This document shows positions 51,829 to 60,813 of a stretch of 64,000 nt of DNA, in pieces; the stretch's first letter is position 1, and each line of letters opens with the position of its first letter. The notes beneath the pieces are model-generated. The model ran no database searches. It saw nothing but the letters and a program-made list of their open reading frames with translations, and was not told the DNA's origin. This stretch comes from Halocalculus aciditolerans (GTDB lineage: Archaea > Halobacteriota > Halobacteria > Halobacteriales > Halobacteriaceae), in the NCBI RefSeq assembly GCF_014647475.1, contig NZ_BMPG01000006.1, positions 54,559-118,558 on the forward strand. Reading direction: 5' to 3'. Made by a program: the position numbers and the translations under genes.

Positions 51829-54111
51829 ATGGACGACCACAAAGATACAAATGAGAATCCCCCTGGAGGGGAACACCAGCAGGACGACAGCAGTCACCAG
51901 CACGAACACGGCGAGCAGGATGAATCGGACGCCGAGTCGGACGAGCAGCGGGTAGAACAGGACCTACTGGAAGAAGAGGCACACCCTGCTGCGGAGAGTG
52001 AGACGGTGCTCGACGAGCAGCACGAGCACGCTGGACACGAGGGCGAAGGACACGACCACAGCACTCACGAGGGGCACGGTGAGGGTCATGGCGGGATGCA
52101 CGAGGGCCACGAGCAGATGTTCCGCCGGCGCTTCTTCGTCTCGACGCTCCTGTCGATCCCCGTCCTCCTGTACAGCGAAATGTTACAGGAGTGGCTCGGG
52201 TTCTCCGTCCCAGCGTTCCCGGGCAGCGAGTGGATCAATCCCGTCTTCGCGGTCATCGTCTTTGCATACGGTGGGGTGCCGTTCCTCCAGATGGCGGTCC
52301 CGGAGCTGAAAGACCGGTCGCCGGGGATGATGACGCTGATCTCGATGGCGATCACCGTCGCATTCGTCTATAGTCTCGCGAGCGTGGTCTTCCCCACACA
52401 GTCGGCGTTCTTCTGGGAGCTCGTCACCCTGATCGACATCATGCTCCTGGGGCACTGGATCGAGATGCGGTCGGTGCGACGGGCCTCGAGCGCGGTGGAC
52501 GAACTGGCGAAGCTGATGCCGGACACCGCCGAGCGGATCACCGACGGCGGCGACACCGAGGAAGTCCCAGTGAGCGAGCTCTCCGAGGGCGACCTCGTAC
52601 TCGTCCGGCCGGGTGCGAGTGTCCCTGCTGACGGCGTCGTCGAAGAGGGAGACTCCGACGTCAACGAGTCCATGATCACGGGCGAGTCAAAACCGGTCTC
52701 GAAAGACCCCGGCGACGAGGTCATCGGCGGGACCATCAACGGCGACGGGAGTCTTCGCGTGCGCGTCGGTGCGACGGGCGAGGAGACGACGCTCGCGGGA
52801 ATCATGCGCCTCGTCGAGGAAGCCCAGCAGAGCAAATCCAAGACACAGGTACTGGCCGACAGAGCGGCAGGCTGGCTGTTCTACGTCGCCCTCGCGGCGG
52901 CAGTCGTGACAGCAATCGCGTGGACGCTCGCGGTCTCATTCGACGCAACGGTCATCGAGCGCGTCGTCACAGTGCTCGTCATCGCCTGCCCGCACGCACT
53001 CGGGCTCGCCATCCCCCTAGTGGTCGCAATCAACACGTCATTGGCGGCTCGCAACGGGATGCTGGTCCGGGACCGTATCGCGATGGAGGAGGCGCGGAAC
53101 CTGGACGCCATCATCTTCGACAAGACGGGGACGCTCACCGAAGGCGAACACGGCGTCGTCGACATGGCGACCGTCGAGGGCGTGGAAGAGGACGACGCTC
53201 TCGCGCTAGCAGCAGCCGTCGAAAGCGACTCCGAACACATGATCGCGCGAGCCATCCGCGAGGCCGCCGACGAGCAGGACCTCACCGCACCTGACGCGAC
53301 CGACTTCGAGGCGATCAAAGGCCGGGGCGTCCGTGCGAACGTCGACGGAAAAGAGGTGTACGTCGGTGGACCGAACCTGTTGACCCAGCTCGATAGCGAG
53401 ATCCCCGACCATCTCCAGCGCTTCGCTGACGAGGCCGGACAGAACGCCCAGACAGTGGTGTATCTCGTTCGTGACGGAGAGCTAATCGCCGCCTTCGCGA
53501 TGGCCGACGTGATCCGCGAGGAGAGTTTCCGCGTCGTCGACGCGCTCCACGATCTGGGTATCGAGGTGGCGATGCTGACAGGGGACTCCCAGGACGTCGC
53601 CAACGCCGTCGCCGACGAACTGGGCATCGACACGGTGTTCGCGGAAGTCCTCCCCGAAGACAAGGACGAGAAAGTCCAGGAACTCCAAGACCAGGGCAAG
53701 CTCGTGGGGATGGTCGGCGACGGTGTGAACGACGCGCCGGCGCTGACCCGGGCCGACGTCGGTATCGCGATCGGGAGCGGCACCGACGTCGCCGTCCAGT
53801 CGGCCGACGTCATCCTCGTCCAGAACAACCCGATGGACGTCGTTCGGCTCGTGAAACTCAGTAAGGCGAGCTACCGGAAGATGCAGGAGAACATCGTCTG
53901 GGCGGCCGGCTACAACGTGTTCGCGATTCCGCTCGCAGCGGGCGTCTTGGCACCGATCGGGATTCTGCTGTCGCCCGCTGTGGGTGCGCTCTTGATGTCG
54001 TTGAGTACAGTCATCGTTGCCATCAACGCTCAGCTGCTCCGCCGCGTGGACCTGTCCATCCCCGAGCTTCCAAGCGGGACACCAGCGACTGACGCACAAC
54101 CTGCAGACTGA
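51829..54111 (+). CDS. copB: P1B-3-like copper ATPase (CPH) with His/Glu leader
   Basis: About 760 residues from ATG 51829 (an upstream frame extension has no family features). The leader (1-100) is very rich in His, Glu, Gln and Gly and replaces an HMA domain. The membrane motif is CPH ([14 protein letters not shown]), the mark of CopB-type pumps for Cu or Ag. TGES, DKTGT and GDGVNDAP are intact; the SEHP site is SEHM. With the chaperone before it forms a copper export locus. No copper-responsive regulator is evident next to it. Confidence 0.9.
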   Translation: MDDHKDTNENPPGGEHQQDDSSHQHEHGEQDESDAESDEQRVEQDLLEEEAHPAAESETVLDEQHEHAGHEGEGHDHSTHEGHGEGHGGMHEGHEQMFRRRFFVSTLLSIPVLLYSEMLQEWLGFSVPAFPGSEWINPVFAVIVFAYGGVPFLQMAVPELKDRSPGMMTLISMAITVAFVYSLASVVFPTQSAFFWELVTLIDIMLLGHWIEMRSVRRASSAVDELAKLMPDTAERITDGGDTEEVPVSELSEGDLVLVRPGASVPADGVVEEGDSDVNESMITGESKPVSKDPGDEVIGGTINGDGSLRVRVGATGEETTLAGIMRLVEEAQQSKSKTQVLADRAAGWLFYVALAAAVVTAIAWTLAVSFDATVIERVVTVLVIACPHALGLAIPLVVAINTSLAARNGMLVRDRIAMEEARNLDAIIFDKTGTLTEGEHGVVDMATVEGVEEDDALALAAAVESDSEHMIARAIREAADEQDLTAPDATDFEAIKGRGVRANVDGKEVYVGGPNLLTQLDSEIPDHLQRFADEAGQNAQTVVYLVRDGELIAAFAMADVIREESFRVVDALHDLGIEVAMLTGDSQDVANAVADELGIDTVFAEVLPEDKDEKVQELQDQGKLVGMVGDGVNDAPALTRADVGIAIGSGTDVAVQSADVILVQNNPMDVVRLVKLSKASYRKMQENIVWAAGYNVFAIPLAAGVLAPIGILLSPAVGALLMSLSTVIVAINAQLLRRVDLSIPELPSGTPATDAQPAD

Positions 54112-54326
54112 AACGCTCCCGATCGCTTCGGAGCTTCTTCCAATTGAGTTCGGTTAATGGACAGCAAATGGCGACACTGCGTGATTTCGGTGGGTATCGC
54201 TACGCGGTCACCGGTTCCACAGTTTTCCCGAAGGGTGCATAGTTCGGTATACACAGACGCTCGTCTGATGGGCTACATTGCTGCGCCAGCACTAGGTTTA
54301 TACCGTTAGACGGACTTCTTTCCAAC
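54112..54326. other. Intergenic, no gene seen
   Basis: 215 bp after the CPH ATPase with no supported coding sequence, repeat or strong dyad. Confidence 0.5.
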
Positions 54327-54431
54327 ATGAGCCTCGAAGAGACGGTTGACTACCTCGCCGAGGAACTCGACCTCGAGCGGAGTGAACACGTTCGCGAGGT
54401 CGGACAGTCGGTCGCCGAGCTTCGCGACTGA
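54327..54431 (+). CDS. 34-residue helical peptide gene
   Basis: ATG 54327 to TGA 54431: MSLEETVDYLAEELDLERSE, then HVREVGQSVAELRD. Acidic, helical, high-quality codon use, immediately convergent with the Fic/Doc-like gene (stops abut). It could be a truncated regulator or a short partner of that gene. Not in normal gene-size range; modest confidence. Confidence 0.45.
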   Translation: MSLEETVDYLAEELDLERSEHVREVGQSVAELRD

Positions 54432-55319
54432 TCAGAACATTTCTCTGAAGTCCCGTTCGACCAGTCCGTCCTCCAGATACGTGATGAACTCTTGTTTCGT
54501 TGGTCCTTGACGGTCAAGCAGATCGTCCCGCTCTGCTCGTTCGAGAACTGACTGTGCAAAGTCCGTACAGTGGGATTCGTGCTGTTCAGCGTACTCTGAG
54601 AGGGCTTCTCGCCAGTGCATATCCAGCTCGAACTGGGCTAATCGGATTTGGATTCCGTCTTTCCGTTCGACGAGATCAACGTCCAGCTCTTCGAGTTGCT
54701 TGAAACGGAGGTTGTTCCGGCGGACCGTGATGAGCCGCTTAGAACCAACAATATAGGGATCAACCCACTCTCGCCAGGTATCGTCGTCGACGTGCGTTCG
54801 TGGCATCTCAAAATCCGGCTCCACACTCTCAATACAGAACTGGAGCATCGCGATGCCAGTTCGATGATTCGCATTTGGGAGGGAATGTCGGAGGATCAAA
54901 TTCGACATCACCTCTCCAGCGACGGTCGACAGTGGTGCTCCCCAGGAGACGTGATCGAGTGCCTGCTGGATCTTTTGCGGTTCGAACTCCTTGTAGAGCC
55001 GGAACTCATCCTCATCTCGAACATCGACCGCGGCTTCGAGCAACTCTACTAATCGGAATGCGACAACCTGCCCAGCACGGGGGAGGTCACGAATACGGTC
55101 GCTCAGCCATTCCTGATCGAAGTCGACCTCTTGGGCAGATTCGATCTCTGACTCGCCTTCGTAGAGCACATAGACCGGTGTTTCAAAGGGGTACCCGATG
55201 AGCTTTGTCGACTCGTCGGATTGCTCTCGCTGAGACAGGATTTCTGCCACCGATGCCGAGCTAAATTTGAGGGAGAAATTCTCGGCCTGTGGGTGGTGAT
55301 AGAAGACGAGCTGAGCCAT
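54432..55319 (-). CDS. Fic/Doc-like protein with altered motif
   Basis: About 295 residues from ATG 55319. The segment LILRHSLPNANHRTGIAMLQF (His145 to Arg153) matches the Fic/Doc signature HxFx(D/E)xNxR, with Leu for Phe and Asn for the acidic residue. His, both Asn and Arg are kept. N-terminal 130 residues are a mixed domain unlike classical Fic. Fic and Doc enzymes modify proteins with AMP or phosphate. The next upstream gene is a PadR regulator; a Phd-type antitoxin is not seen. Confidence 0.6.
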   Translation of the reverse strand: MAQLVFYHHPQAENFSLKFSSASVAEILSQREQSDESTKLIGYPFETPVYVLYEGESEIESAQEVDFDQEWLSDRIRDLPRAGQVVAFRLVELLEAAVDVRDEDEFRLYKEFEPQKIQQALDHVSWGAPLSTVAGEVMSNLILRHSLPNANHRTGIAMLQFCIESVEPDFEMPRTHVDDDTWREWVDPYIVGSKRLITVRRNNLRFKQLEELDVDLVERKDGIQIRLAQFELDMHWREALSEYAEQHESHCTDFAQSVLERAERDDLLDRQGPTKQEFITYLEDGLVERDFREMF

Positions 55320-55372
55320 CTTACTGTGGATTCGTGGGAAGTGGGTAAAGCAGTCCCGCTTGTATGTTGATT

Positions 55373-55669
55373 CTACGACGGAGTGGGTGCGTTCACATCT
55401 TCTAAATACTGACTTTCCCACTCACGTCGCGCCTCGATTTCCCGTAATCCCCGTTGCGTGACCGTATACACGTTCGTCCGCTTGTCGAGTTCACCCTTCT
55501 CCAGCAGTCCTTTATTGACGAGATCGTCGAGATTCGGATAGAGGCGGCCATGATTGATCTCCTGTTCGTAGTAGTCGTCGAGTTCGGCCTTTACTGCGAG
55601 CCCGTGTGGTTCCTCGAGCCCGGTGGTTACGTACAAGATGTCCCGCTGGAACCCAGTTAGATCGTGCAT
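55373..55669 (-). CDS. PadR-family regulator
   Basis: 98 residues from ATG 55669. MHDLTGFQRDILYVTTGLEE, then PHGLAVKAELDDYYEQEINHGRLYPNLDDLVNKGLLEKGELDKRTNVYTVTQRG, is a complete PadR winged helix as found widely in haloarchaea. Possibly controls the Fic/Doc-like gene 53 bp downstream and the divergent histone-fold gene. Confidence 0.85.
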   Translation of the reverse strand: MHDLTGFQRDILYVTTGLEEPHGLAVKAELDDYYEQEINHGRLYPNLDDLVNKGLLEKGELDKRTNVYTVTQRGLREIEARREWESQYLEDVNAPTPS

Positions 55670-55768
55670 CTGCCTGTTCCCTATTTTTGTGGGTGGCATA
55701 TGTTCTCTCTGGTACTCAGAGGCGAATTCGGCGGGACTGGTCAGGAAGACTACGTGAGAACTTCGAAC

Positions 55769-55777
55769 TTTTATATA
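55769..55777 (+). promoter_or_regulatory. TATA box for histone-fold gene
   Basis: TTTTATATA ends 25 bp before the ATG at 55803, a strong leaderless promoter arrangement. Confidence 0.6.
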
Positions 55778-55802
55778 GTGGACAAGAGAATTCCGCGATG
55801 GA

Positions 55803-55970
55803 ATGTCTGACCTAATCGTCAAAGCAGCTGTGAAGGACGCACTTTCGGACCACAACGTCTCGGCAGATTTCTACGACGCCCTCAACGAAGAGGTCGCCGA
55901 ACTGCTCGACGACGCCGCAGGGCGTGCCGAGGCCAACGACCGGAAGACGGTCCAGCCCCGCGATCTGTAG
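55803..55970 (+). CDS. DUF1931-type histone-fold protein
   Basis: 55 residues: MSDLIVKAAVKDALSDHNVS, then ADFYDALNEEVAELLDDAAGRAEANDRKTVQPRDL. The helix-loop-helix pattern and the RAEANDRKTVQPRDL end match the small histone-fold family (DUF1931, CBF/NF-Y-like) common in haloarchaea. Probable DNA-binding or architectural protein. Followed 75 bp later by the ExoVII large subunit gene. Confidence 0.85.
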   Translation: MSDLIVKAAVKDALSDHNVSADFYDALNEEVAELLDDAAGRAEANDRKTVQPRDL

Positions 55971-56045
55971 GCCTGCGTAACGTAGCCAATCCCGTCACTC
56001 GAACGTAGCTTTTTGAGATTCCTGTTCAGAAGTTAGGAAACGGAG

Positions 56046-57098
56046 ATGGCGGACGCACCGGATACCGAACGGCAGGCGGTCGAACCCGACGCGAAAGAGG
56101 TACTTAGCGTGTCCCAGCTAAACGACCGGATCGCGTCGGTTGTCCAGGACACGCCTGCCCTCAACGGCGTCCGCTGTATTGGTGAAGTCACTGACCTCCA
56201 CCAGAGCAGCACGGCGCTCTACTTCACGCTCACCGACGGCGACGCCGAGCTCCCCTGTATGCTCTGGGCGAACCGCTACCGGGAGATGGACGCCGACCTT
56301 GAGGACGGGACCGAGGTCATCCTCGAGGGCGATATCGATTACTGGGTCGAGGGTGGGAAAATCGACCTCAAACCGTGGGAGGTGATCGTCGTCGGCGACG
56401 GCGACCAGGCAGCCGCCGTCGAGCGACTGCGAAGCGAACTCGAAGAGCGTGGCTGGTTCGACGACGAGCAGAAACAGCAACCGGCGGCGTTTCCGGAGCG
56501 GGTCGGCGTCGTCACGTCCCTCCGAGGAGACGCCCGGTACGACATCCAGAACGCGATCCACGAGCAGGATCCCACTGTCGACATCCTAGTGAAAGATGCG
56601 ACCGTCCAGGGGTCGGAGGCGCCGACGTCCATCGCGAACGGCATCCACCATCTCGACCGCTCGGAGGACGTCGACGCGATCATCGTCGGCCGCGGCGGTG
56701 GGAGTGATTCGAACCTCCAAGCCTTCAACACCGAGCGGGTCGCGGAGGCGATCTTCACCGCCAATACCCCGGTGGTCACCGCGATTGGACACACCGATGA
56801 CCGGCTCATCGCGAATCAGGTGGCTGACGTCGCGACGATCACGCCGACAGCCGCCGGCGAGTATATCGTGAACTCCCGCCAAGAGTTCCTTGCGAGTGAG
56901 ATCGAGCCGCTGGAGCAACAGCTCGACGCCGCGTACGAGACCTTCCAGCAGAAGCACGAACACGAACAGGAGCTCGCCGAAGCAGTCGATGAAGCGACTG
57001 CACCCGAGGGCCTCCCACCGATTTACTATAAGGTCGCCATCGTAGTGCTACTGTTGCTGTTATTGGTCATCACCGGGCTTTGGCTGGGGGTGATCTAA
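56046..57098 (+). CDS. xseA: Exodeoxyribonuclease VII large subunit with C-terminal membrane anchor
   Basis: 350 residues. N-terminal OB fold (LSVSQLNDRIASVVQDTPALNGVRCIGEVTDLHQSSTALYFTLTDGDAEL), then the catalytic domain with GRGGGSDSNLQAFN and AIGHTDDRLIANQVADVATITPTAAGEYI. The long coiled coil of bacterial XseA is mostly missing; instead the chain ends in a single hydrophobic helix (YYKVAIVVLLLLLLVITGLWLG), so the nuclease appears membrane-anchored. Partner gene xseB starts 3 bp later. ExoVII degrades single-stranded DNA into oligonucleotides; near transfer genes it could act during DNA uptake or transfer. Confidence 0.9.
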   Translation: MADAPDTERQAVEPDAKEVLSVSQLNDRIASVVQDTPALNGVRCIGEVTDLHQSSTALYFTLTDGDAELPCMLWANRYREMDADLEDGTEVILEGDIDYWVEGGKIDLKPWEVIVVGDGDQAAAVERLRSELEERGWFDDEQKQQPAAFPERVGVVTSLRGDARYDIQNAIHEQDPTVDILVKDATVQGSEAPTSIANGIHHLDRSEDVDAIIVGRGGGSDSNLQAFNTERVAEAIFTANTPVVTAIGHTDDRLIANQVADVATITPTAAGEYIVNSRQEFLASEIEPLEQQLDAAYETFQQKHEHEQELAEAVDEATAPEGLPPIYYKVAIVVLLLLLLVITGLWLGVI

Positions 57099-57100
57099 CC

Positions 57101-57283
57101 GTGGCAAAAGATCCAGACATCCACGATCGGCTGAGTCGCGTCGAAGAGATCATTGAGCAACTCGACACGGACGAGTGCGACCTCGATGAAGGCACAGCAC
57201 TCCACGAAGAAGGTCAGCAACTCCTTGACGAAGTACGCAGTCTCCTTGATGATGGAAGTGGGGACGTCGTCGAGATCGAGTAG
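57101..57283 (+). CDS. xseB: Exodeoxyribonuclease VII small subunit
   Basis: 60 residues from GTG 57101. Two helices: IHDRLSRVEEIIEQLDTDECDLDEGTALHEEGQQLLDEVRSLLDDG, with the D/E-x-L/C-LDEG pattern of XseB at the turn. It binds the large subunit, which precedes it by 2 bp. Confidence 0.88.
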   Translation: MAKDPDIHDRLSRVEEIIEQLDTDECDLDEGTALHEEGQQLLDEVRSLLDDGSGDVVEIE

Positions 57284-57303
57284 AACGGTTCTAGTGTGAG
57301 AGT

Positions 57304-57433
57304 TTAACCAACACCCACGCGATAAGACTCCACCCGTTGGTTAAGGCACACCTGAAACGTTCCTAAATTATTTTCCGATAATTTGTGTGGCGAATCTCAA
57401 TCTCGAACAACCAGAAAATATTTATCTATTTTC
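57304..57433. promoter_or_regulatory. AT-rich control region with three inverted repeats
   Basis: TTAACCAAC (57304-57312) with GTTGGTTAA (57336-57344), AAATTAT (57365-57371) with ATAATTT (57378-57384), and GAAAATA (57414-57420) with TATTTTC (57427-57433). All arms are perfect. The region separates xseAB from the transfer-type operon; it may hold the terminator of the first and the promoter or operators of the second. Confidence 0.55.
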
Positions 57434-57490
57434 CAGATAGTCAGCAAATATGTACCGGGACTCAGCCGGTGCATACCCATACCCGCATGT

Positions 57491-57769
57491 ATGATTACGA
57501 GGTCAGTCACCATCGAGGACATCGATGATCTGTACCTGATGTGGAACGACCACATCAACGCCTCCGCCCTCTATCGCCGCGCCCTCCGCGAGGAAATGGA
57601 AGTCCGCGGTGTTGATCCCGAAGAACTCCGCGAACTCCTCGAACGGGCCCGCGAGCAGGGCTACACACTTGAAGAGATCGCAGAGGACACAAACCGATTC
57701 GACGACCTCCAGTCGCTCGTCGAAGAGCAGCAGAACCAGCCACCGACTGGAGACGCCACAGATGATTGA
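57491..57769 (+). CDS. Small helical protein heading transfer operon
   Basis: 92 residues from ATG 57491 (ITRSVTIEDIDDLYLMWNDHINASALYRRALREEMEVRGVDPEELREL). The start resembles a ribbon-helix-helix or short regulator, followed by two acidic helices. Six bases before the next gene. Perhaps the operon's repressor or a relaxosome helper; not proven. Confidence 0.65.
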   Translation: MITRSVTIEDIDDLYLMWNDHINASALYRRALREEMEVRGVDPEELRELLERAREQGYTLEEIAEDTNRFDDLQSLVEEQQNQPPTGDATDD

Positions 57770-57775
57770 CCCGCT

Positions 57776-58195
57776 ATGTCACAGGACAAGACTCCCTCCG
57801 ACCCTGAGCGTAGCACCGACACCGAGTCAGCACTAAGCGGCAAGATACCTCGGCAGGCAGCGCTCACCGTCGTCCTACTGAGCCTGTTTGCTGTCCAGCC
57901 AGTTGCCGCTCAGAGTAACGCAGTCTGTAGCGCAGACAACCTCCCGAGCATGATTGAGGGGTTCTTCCAGCTGACAACGGCGCTGGGGATCGTCGGCCTC
58001 GCCATCGTCTGGCAGGCTGACTCCCTTATCGAGATGTTCACCCTCAATCCCGAGCAGAAGAAGGGCCTCAAGCGGCACAAGCGCTCCGCGATGAAGTCCG
58101 CGGTCGTCCTCGTCGTCCTCGGTCCGCTGTACACGGTCGCCGGGTCGATGATGGGCCTCCCGCTGGCGCAGTGCGTCGACCTCGTCCCCTGGTAA
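57776..58195 (+). CDS. VirB2/TrbC pilin-like protein
   Basis: 139 residues. A signal-like segment (AALTVVLLSLFAVQPVAAQ) is followed by two hydrophobic helices (GFFQLTTALGIVGLAIVWQ, AVVLVVLGPLYTVAGSMMGL) separated by a basic loop, as in VirB2-type pilins. Two cysteines (near the first and last parts) may pair outside. Position at the head of a transfer-like operon supports the call; family similarity is weak. Confidence 0.5.
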   Translation: MSQDKTPSDPERSTDTESALSGKIPRQAALTVVLLSLFAVQPVAAQSNAVCSADNLPSMIEGFFQLTTALGIVGLAIVWQADSLIEMFTLNPEQKKGLKRHKRSAMKSAVVLVVLGPLYTVAGSMMGLPLAQCVDLVPW

Positions 58196-58223
58196 GCACC
58201 CTACAATCCCCGTTGCGAGCCCT

Positions 58224-59957
58224 ATGGACCACCGAGAGCTCTCCGTGCTCATGGCCGGCTTGCTCGTGACGAGCCTAGTCACGGGTATCGTCGCAGCCGA
58301 CCCGCCGCGACCGGGTACGGAGGGGAACGGGCTCACCGAGAACGAGTCTGCGACGCTCTGGTCACGTGATTCGGACAACTACATCAGCCAGGAGGAGTAC
58401 CGCCAGCGGTACGGCGAGAACCGCTCCGCCGTCCACCAAGTCGCGAACGGGACCGACGTCACGTTCAAACGCCCGCCCGCGACCGCGGCGACGTGGACTC
58501 GGAACGACTTCGAGGACCTCGACGCCGGTGGGGCAGACACGTCCGTCCATCCACCGCACGCGGACCTCGAGGACGGCGTCTTCATCGAGGATGTCCACGC
58601 CACTATCTTCGCGGTCCAGCCCTCAACGCGCGGGCACCTCGAGTCAGGTGAAACCCCACTCTACATCGCACCGAACGGGACGATGCGGGGCTTCGTTGAC
58701 TATCGAGTTCGGGTTCCGAACGGGAGTTCGTCCGGGAACACGACCATCGAGTGGTCGCTCACGGAGCACGAAATAGAGGAAGTCCGGCTGAAGAAAGATG
58801 GTGAGACCATCGCGACGCAGGACGGGTCCCATACGCCAGCCCTCGACTATCAGATCGAGGAGGACTGGAGTGCGAATCTCACGCTCGAAGCGGAGATCAG
58901 TGCCCGTCTGAAGAAGACCACTCGGTTCGACCAGGGCAACCGGACGGACGTCAACGTCACCTACCAGACGGAATCACGCAACGTCTCGGACGCGATCGAC
59001 GTCGAGATCTACGACCTCTCGGCGTATCCCTACTACGCCGAGTACCCCAACGGCGACGCCGGCGTGGCGATCTTCCAGTCCCGCCCGTGGCAAGGCTATA
59101 CCCTCACCGAAGATGGCGATGCCCGGGTGCGCGGTGTCTGGCGGTTCTACACTGCTCGGAACACCAACTGGGACACGCTCGTTCGGTCGAACCGGACAGA
59201 TAGCGCCACCGTCGAGTCGGATGCGATTCCCGTGTACGTCCACGCCTATCCGTCTCGCATCGGACCGCGTGCCGAGCCGGTTCGAGATGGCCCCGAACTC
59301 ATCGAAACGTGGGGGACTGACCGCCCGTCGCCGGTCGGCACCATCGGGGAGAACATCAACATCGACATTGTCAACCAATCGTACACGACGACGTACGGCG
59401 TTGCCGTTCGAGCGGAGACCGTCGACCGTGAAGCGCTCCACGTTGCGGGTATCGTCCGTGGCGTGAACGCCTCGATCGTCGAGCCGGACGGTGGCTCCGA
59501 GCGACAGCTCCGTCGCAGTAACCTCACCGTTGAGGTACTCGAGCAGAACCAGTCACAGGCGACACTCCGGATTGAACTGCGGGACAATCAGACCAGCGCT
59601 CCCATCACGCTCGACGATAGCCGCCAGTACCCGATTGGCGGAACCACCCGGAATGGATACATCACCGTCGCAGATCAGCGCGTCGAGACCAACGAATCGG
59701 GCGTGGCAATCGTGACGATCGACGAGCCGGGGATCTACACGGCCCGCTACCATCCGGGTTCGTGGCTCAGCCATAATCCCGCGTACGTGAGCGATTCCGC
59801 GACGGCCCGCTGGCATCCACTCGGAACGATTGAAGGCTGGTTCGCCCTCATCTTTGAGGTCGGCTGGCAGCTCCTGCCGTTCTTCGTGATGTTCTACGCT
59901 GGCAAGCGCCTCCTGCGGATGCTCGGCCCAGAAGACATCTTCGGACAGAAACCATGA
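58224..59957 (+). CDS. Large exported beta-rich protein with C-terminal membrane anchor
   Basis: 577 residues. Signal peptide (VLMAGLLVTSLVTGIVAAD), long extracellular part with many N-glycosylation sequons (NRS, NGT, NVS, NQS), then one or two hydrophobic helices near the end (WFALIFEVGWQLLPFFVMFYAGKRLL). No known domain recognised. Overlaps the next gene by 4 bp. Likely a surface or adhesion component of the transfer apparatus. Confidence 0.7.
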   Translation: MDHRELSVLMAGLLVTSLVTGIVAADPPRPGTEGNGLTENESATLWSRDSDNYISQEEYRQRYGENRSAVHQVANGTDVTFKRPPATAATWTRNDFEDLDAGGADTSVHPPHADLEDGVFIEDVHATIFAVQPSTRGHLESGETPLYIAPNGTMRGFVDYRVRVPNGSSSGNTTIEWSLTEHEIEEVRLKKDGETIATQDGSHTPALDYQIEEDWSANLTLEAEISARLKKTTRFDQGNRTDVNVTYQTESRNVSDAIDVEIYDLSAYPYYAEYPNGDAGVAIFQSRPWQGYTLTEDGDARVRGVWRFYTARNTNWDTLVRSNRTDSATVESDAIPVYVHAYPSRIGPRAEPVRDGPELIETWGTDRPSPVGTIGENINIDIVNQSYTTTYGVAVRAETVDREALHVAGIVRGVNASIVEPDGGSERQLRRSNLTVEVLEQNQSQATLRIELRDNQTSAPITLDDSRQYPIGGTTRNGYITVADQRVETNESGVAIVTIDEPGIYTARYHPGSWLSHNPAYVSDSATARWHPLGTIEGWFALIFEVGWQLLPFFVMFYAGKRLLRMLGPEDIFGQKP

Positions 59958-60811
59958 CTCAGGACAATCCCCACCTCAGTAGACGGACCGCCCTCCGAAC
60001 AGTCGCCGGCGCCACTCTGGCTAGCATGGCCGGGTGTTTGGATGGTAATGAAAGCACGACCCCAGATGGTAGCGAAAGCCCGTCGAGCGGGACGGGTGTA
60101 TTCCAGCAGGTAGCCATCGATGGGACAGCACTCGTGGTCGAATTCGCATCAGATTCAGAGTTCGACCAGATTAACCTCATACAACCGAATGGAGAGCTGT
60201 TCGGTCAGCGGGAAGTGGCTGCAGGCTCACAGCAGGTGTCCTTCGACCTTGGAACAGCCTACGAGCCAGGCGAGTACAAAGTATTCGCTCTTAGAGGTGA
60301 GGAAGAAGTCGGGGAGACCTCGGTGACTGTCCAACCAGACCTCCAGATCGTGGAGATGGGAACTGGCAGAAACCAACCTGAGAAAATGTGGGATGGCTCG
60401 GAAGACGAGATCAAGGAGGAAGCGTTCGTAACCCTCGAAAATCAAGGGACTGGTCACGATGCTGTTACAAAACTGCTCTTCATCGGCGATGTCCCCTACC
60501 CTTCCGACGAGGAGGGGACGAACTATGCGGATGATGAAGATGTAAGTGGAATCTATGACCCTGATTCAGATTCGGAAGTTGAACAGGTCATAATTGCCTC
60601 CGGAGAACAAGCTACGATATACAGTTCGCGCTCACCGTTCGCATTCGTTCCCGGAGCAGGAACGTCCTGTTCAGAGGAGTCGAAGACTGGTGAGTTTGAC
60701 CTCATCCTCGAAACCAGAGTTGGAGGGGACCGAATCACCAAAACGTACAGTATCCAGTATTCAGCGTCCCAAGAGCCGGATAACTGCGAAATTTCCATCA
60801 GTGAGGGCTAA
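59954..60811 (+). CDS. Tat-exported lipoprotein
   Basis: 285 residues. Start LSRRTALRTVAGATLASMAGC has a twin-arginine signal and a lipobox Cys near residue 28. After a Ser/Thr/Gly linker it has two beta-rich parts (VFQQVAIDGTALVVEFASDSEF; VALRGEEEVGETSVTVQ-like strands). Overlaps the gene before by 4 bp and ends 2 bp before the next. DNA is more AT-rich than its neighbours. Possible VirB7/VirB9-like role is only positional. Confidence 0.75.
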   Translation: MTQDNPHLSRRTALRTVAGATLASMAGCLDGNESTTPDGSESPSSGTGVFQQVAIDGTALVVEFASDSEFDQINLIQPNGELFGQREVAAGSQQVSFDLGTAYEPGEYKVFALRGEEEVGETSVTVQPDLQIVEMGTGRNQPEKMWDGSEDEIKEEAFVTLENQGTGHDAVTKLLFIGDVPYPSDEEGTNYADDEDVSGIYDPDSDSEVEQVIIASGEQATIYSSRSPFAFVPGAGTSCSEESKTGEFDLILETRVGGDRITKTYSIQYSASQEPDNCEISISEG

Positions 60812-60813
60812 TC

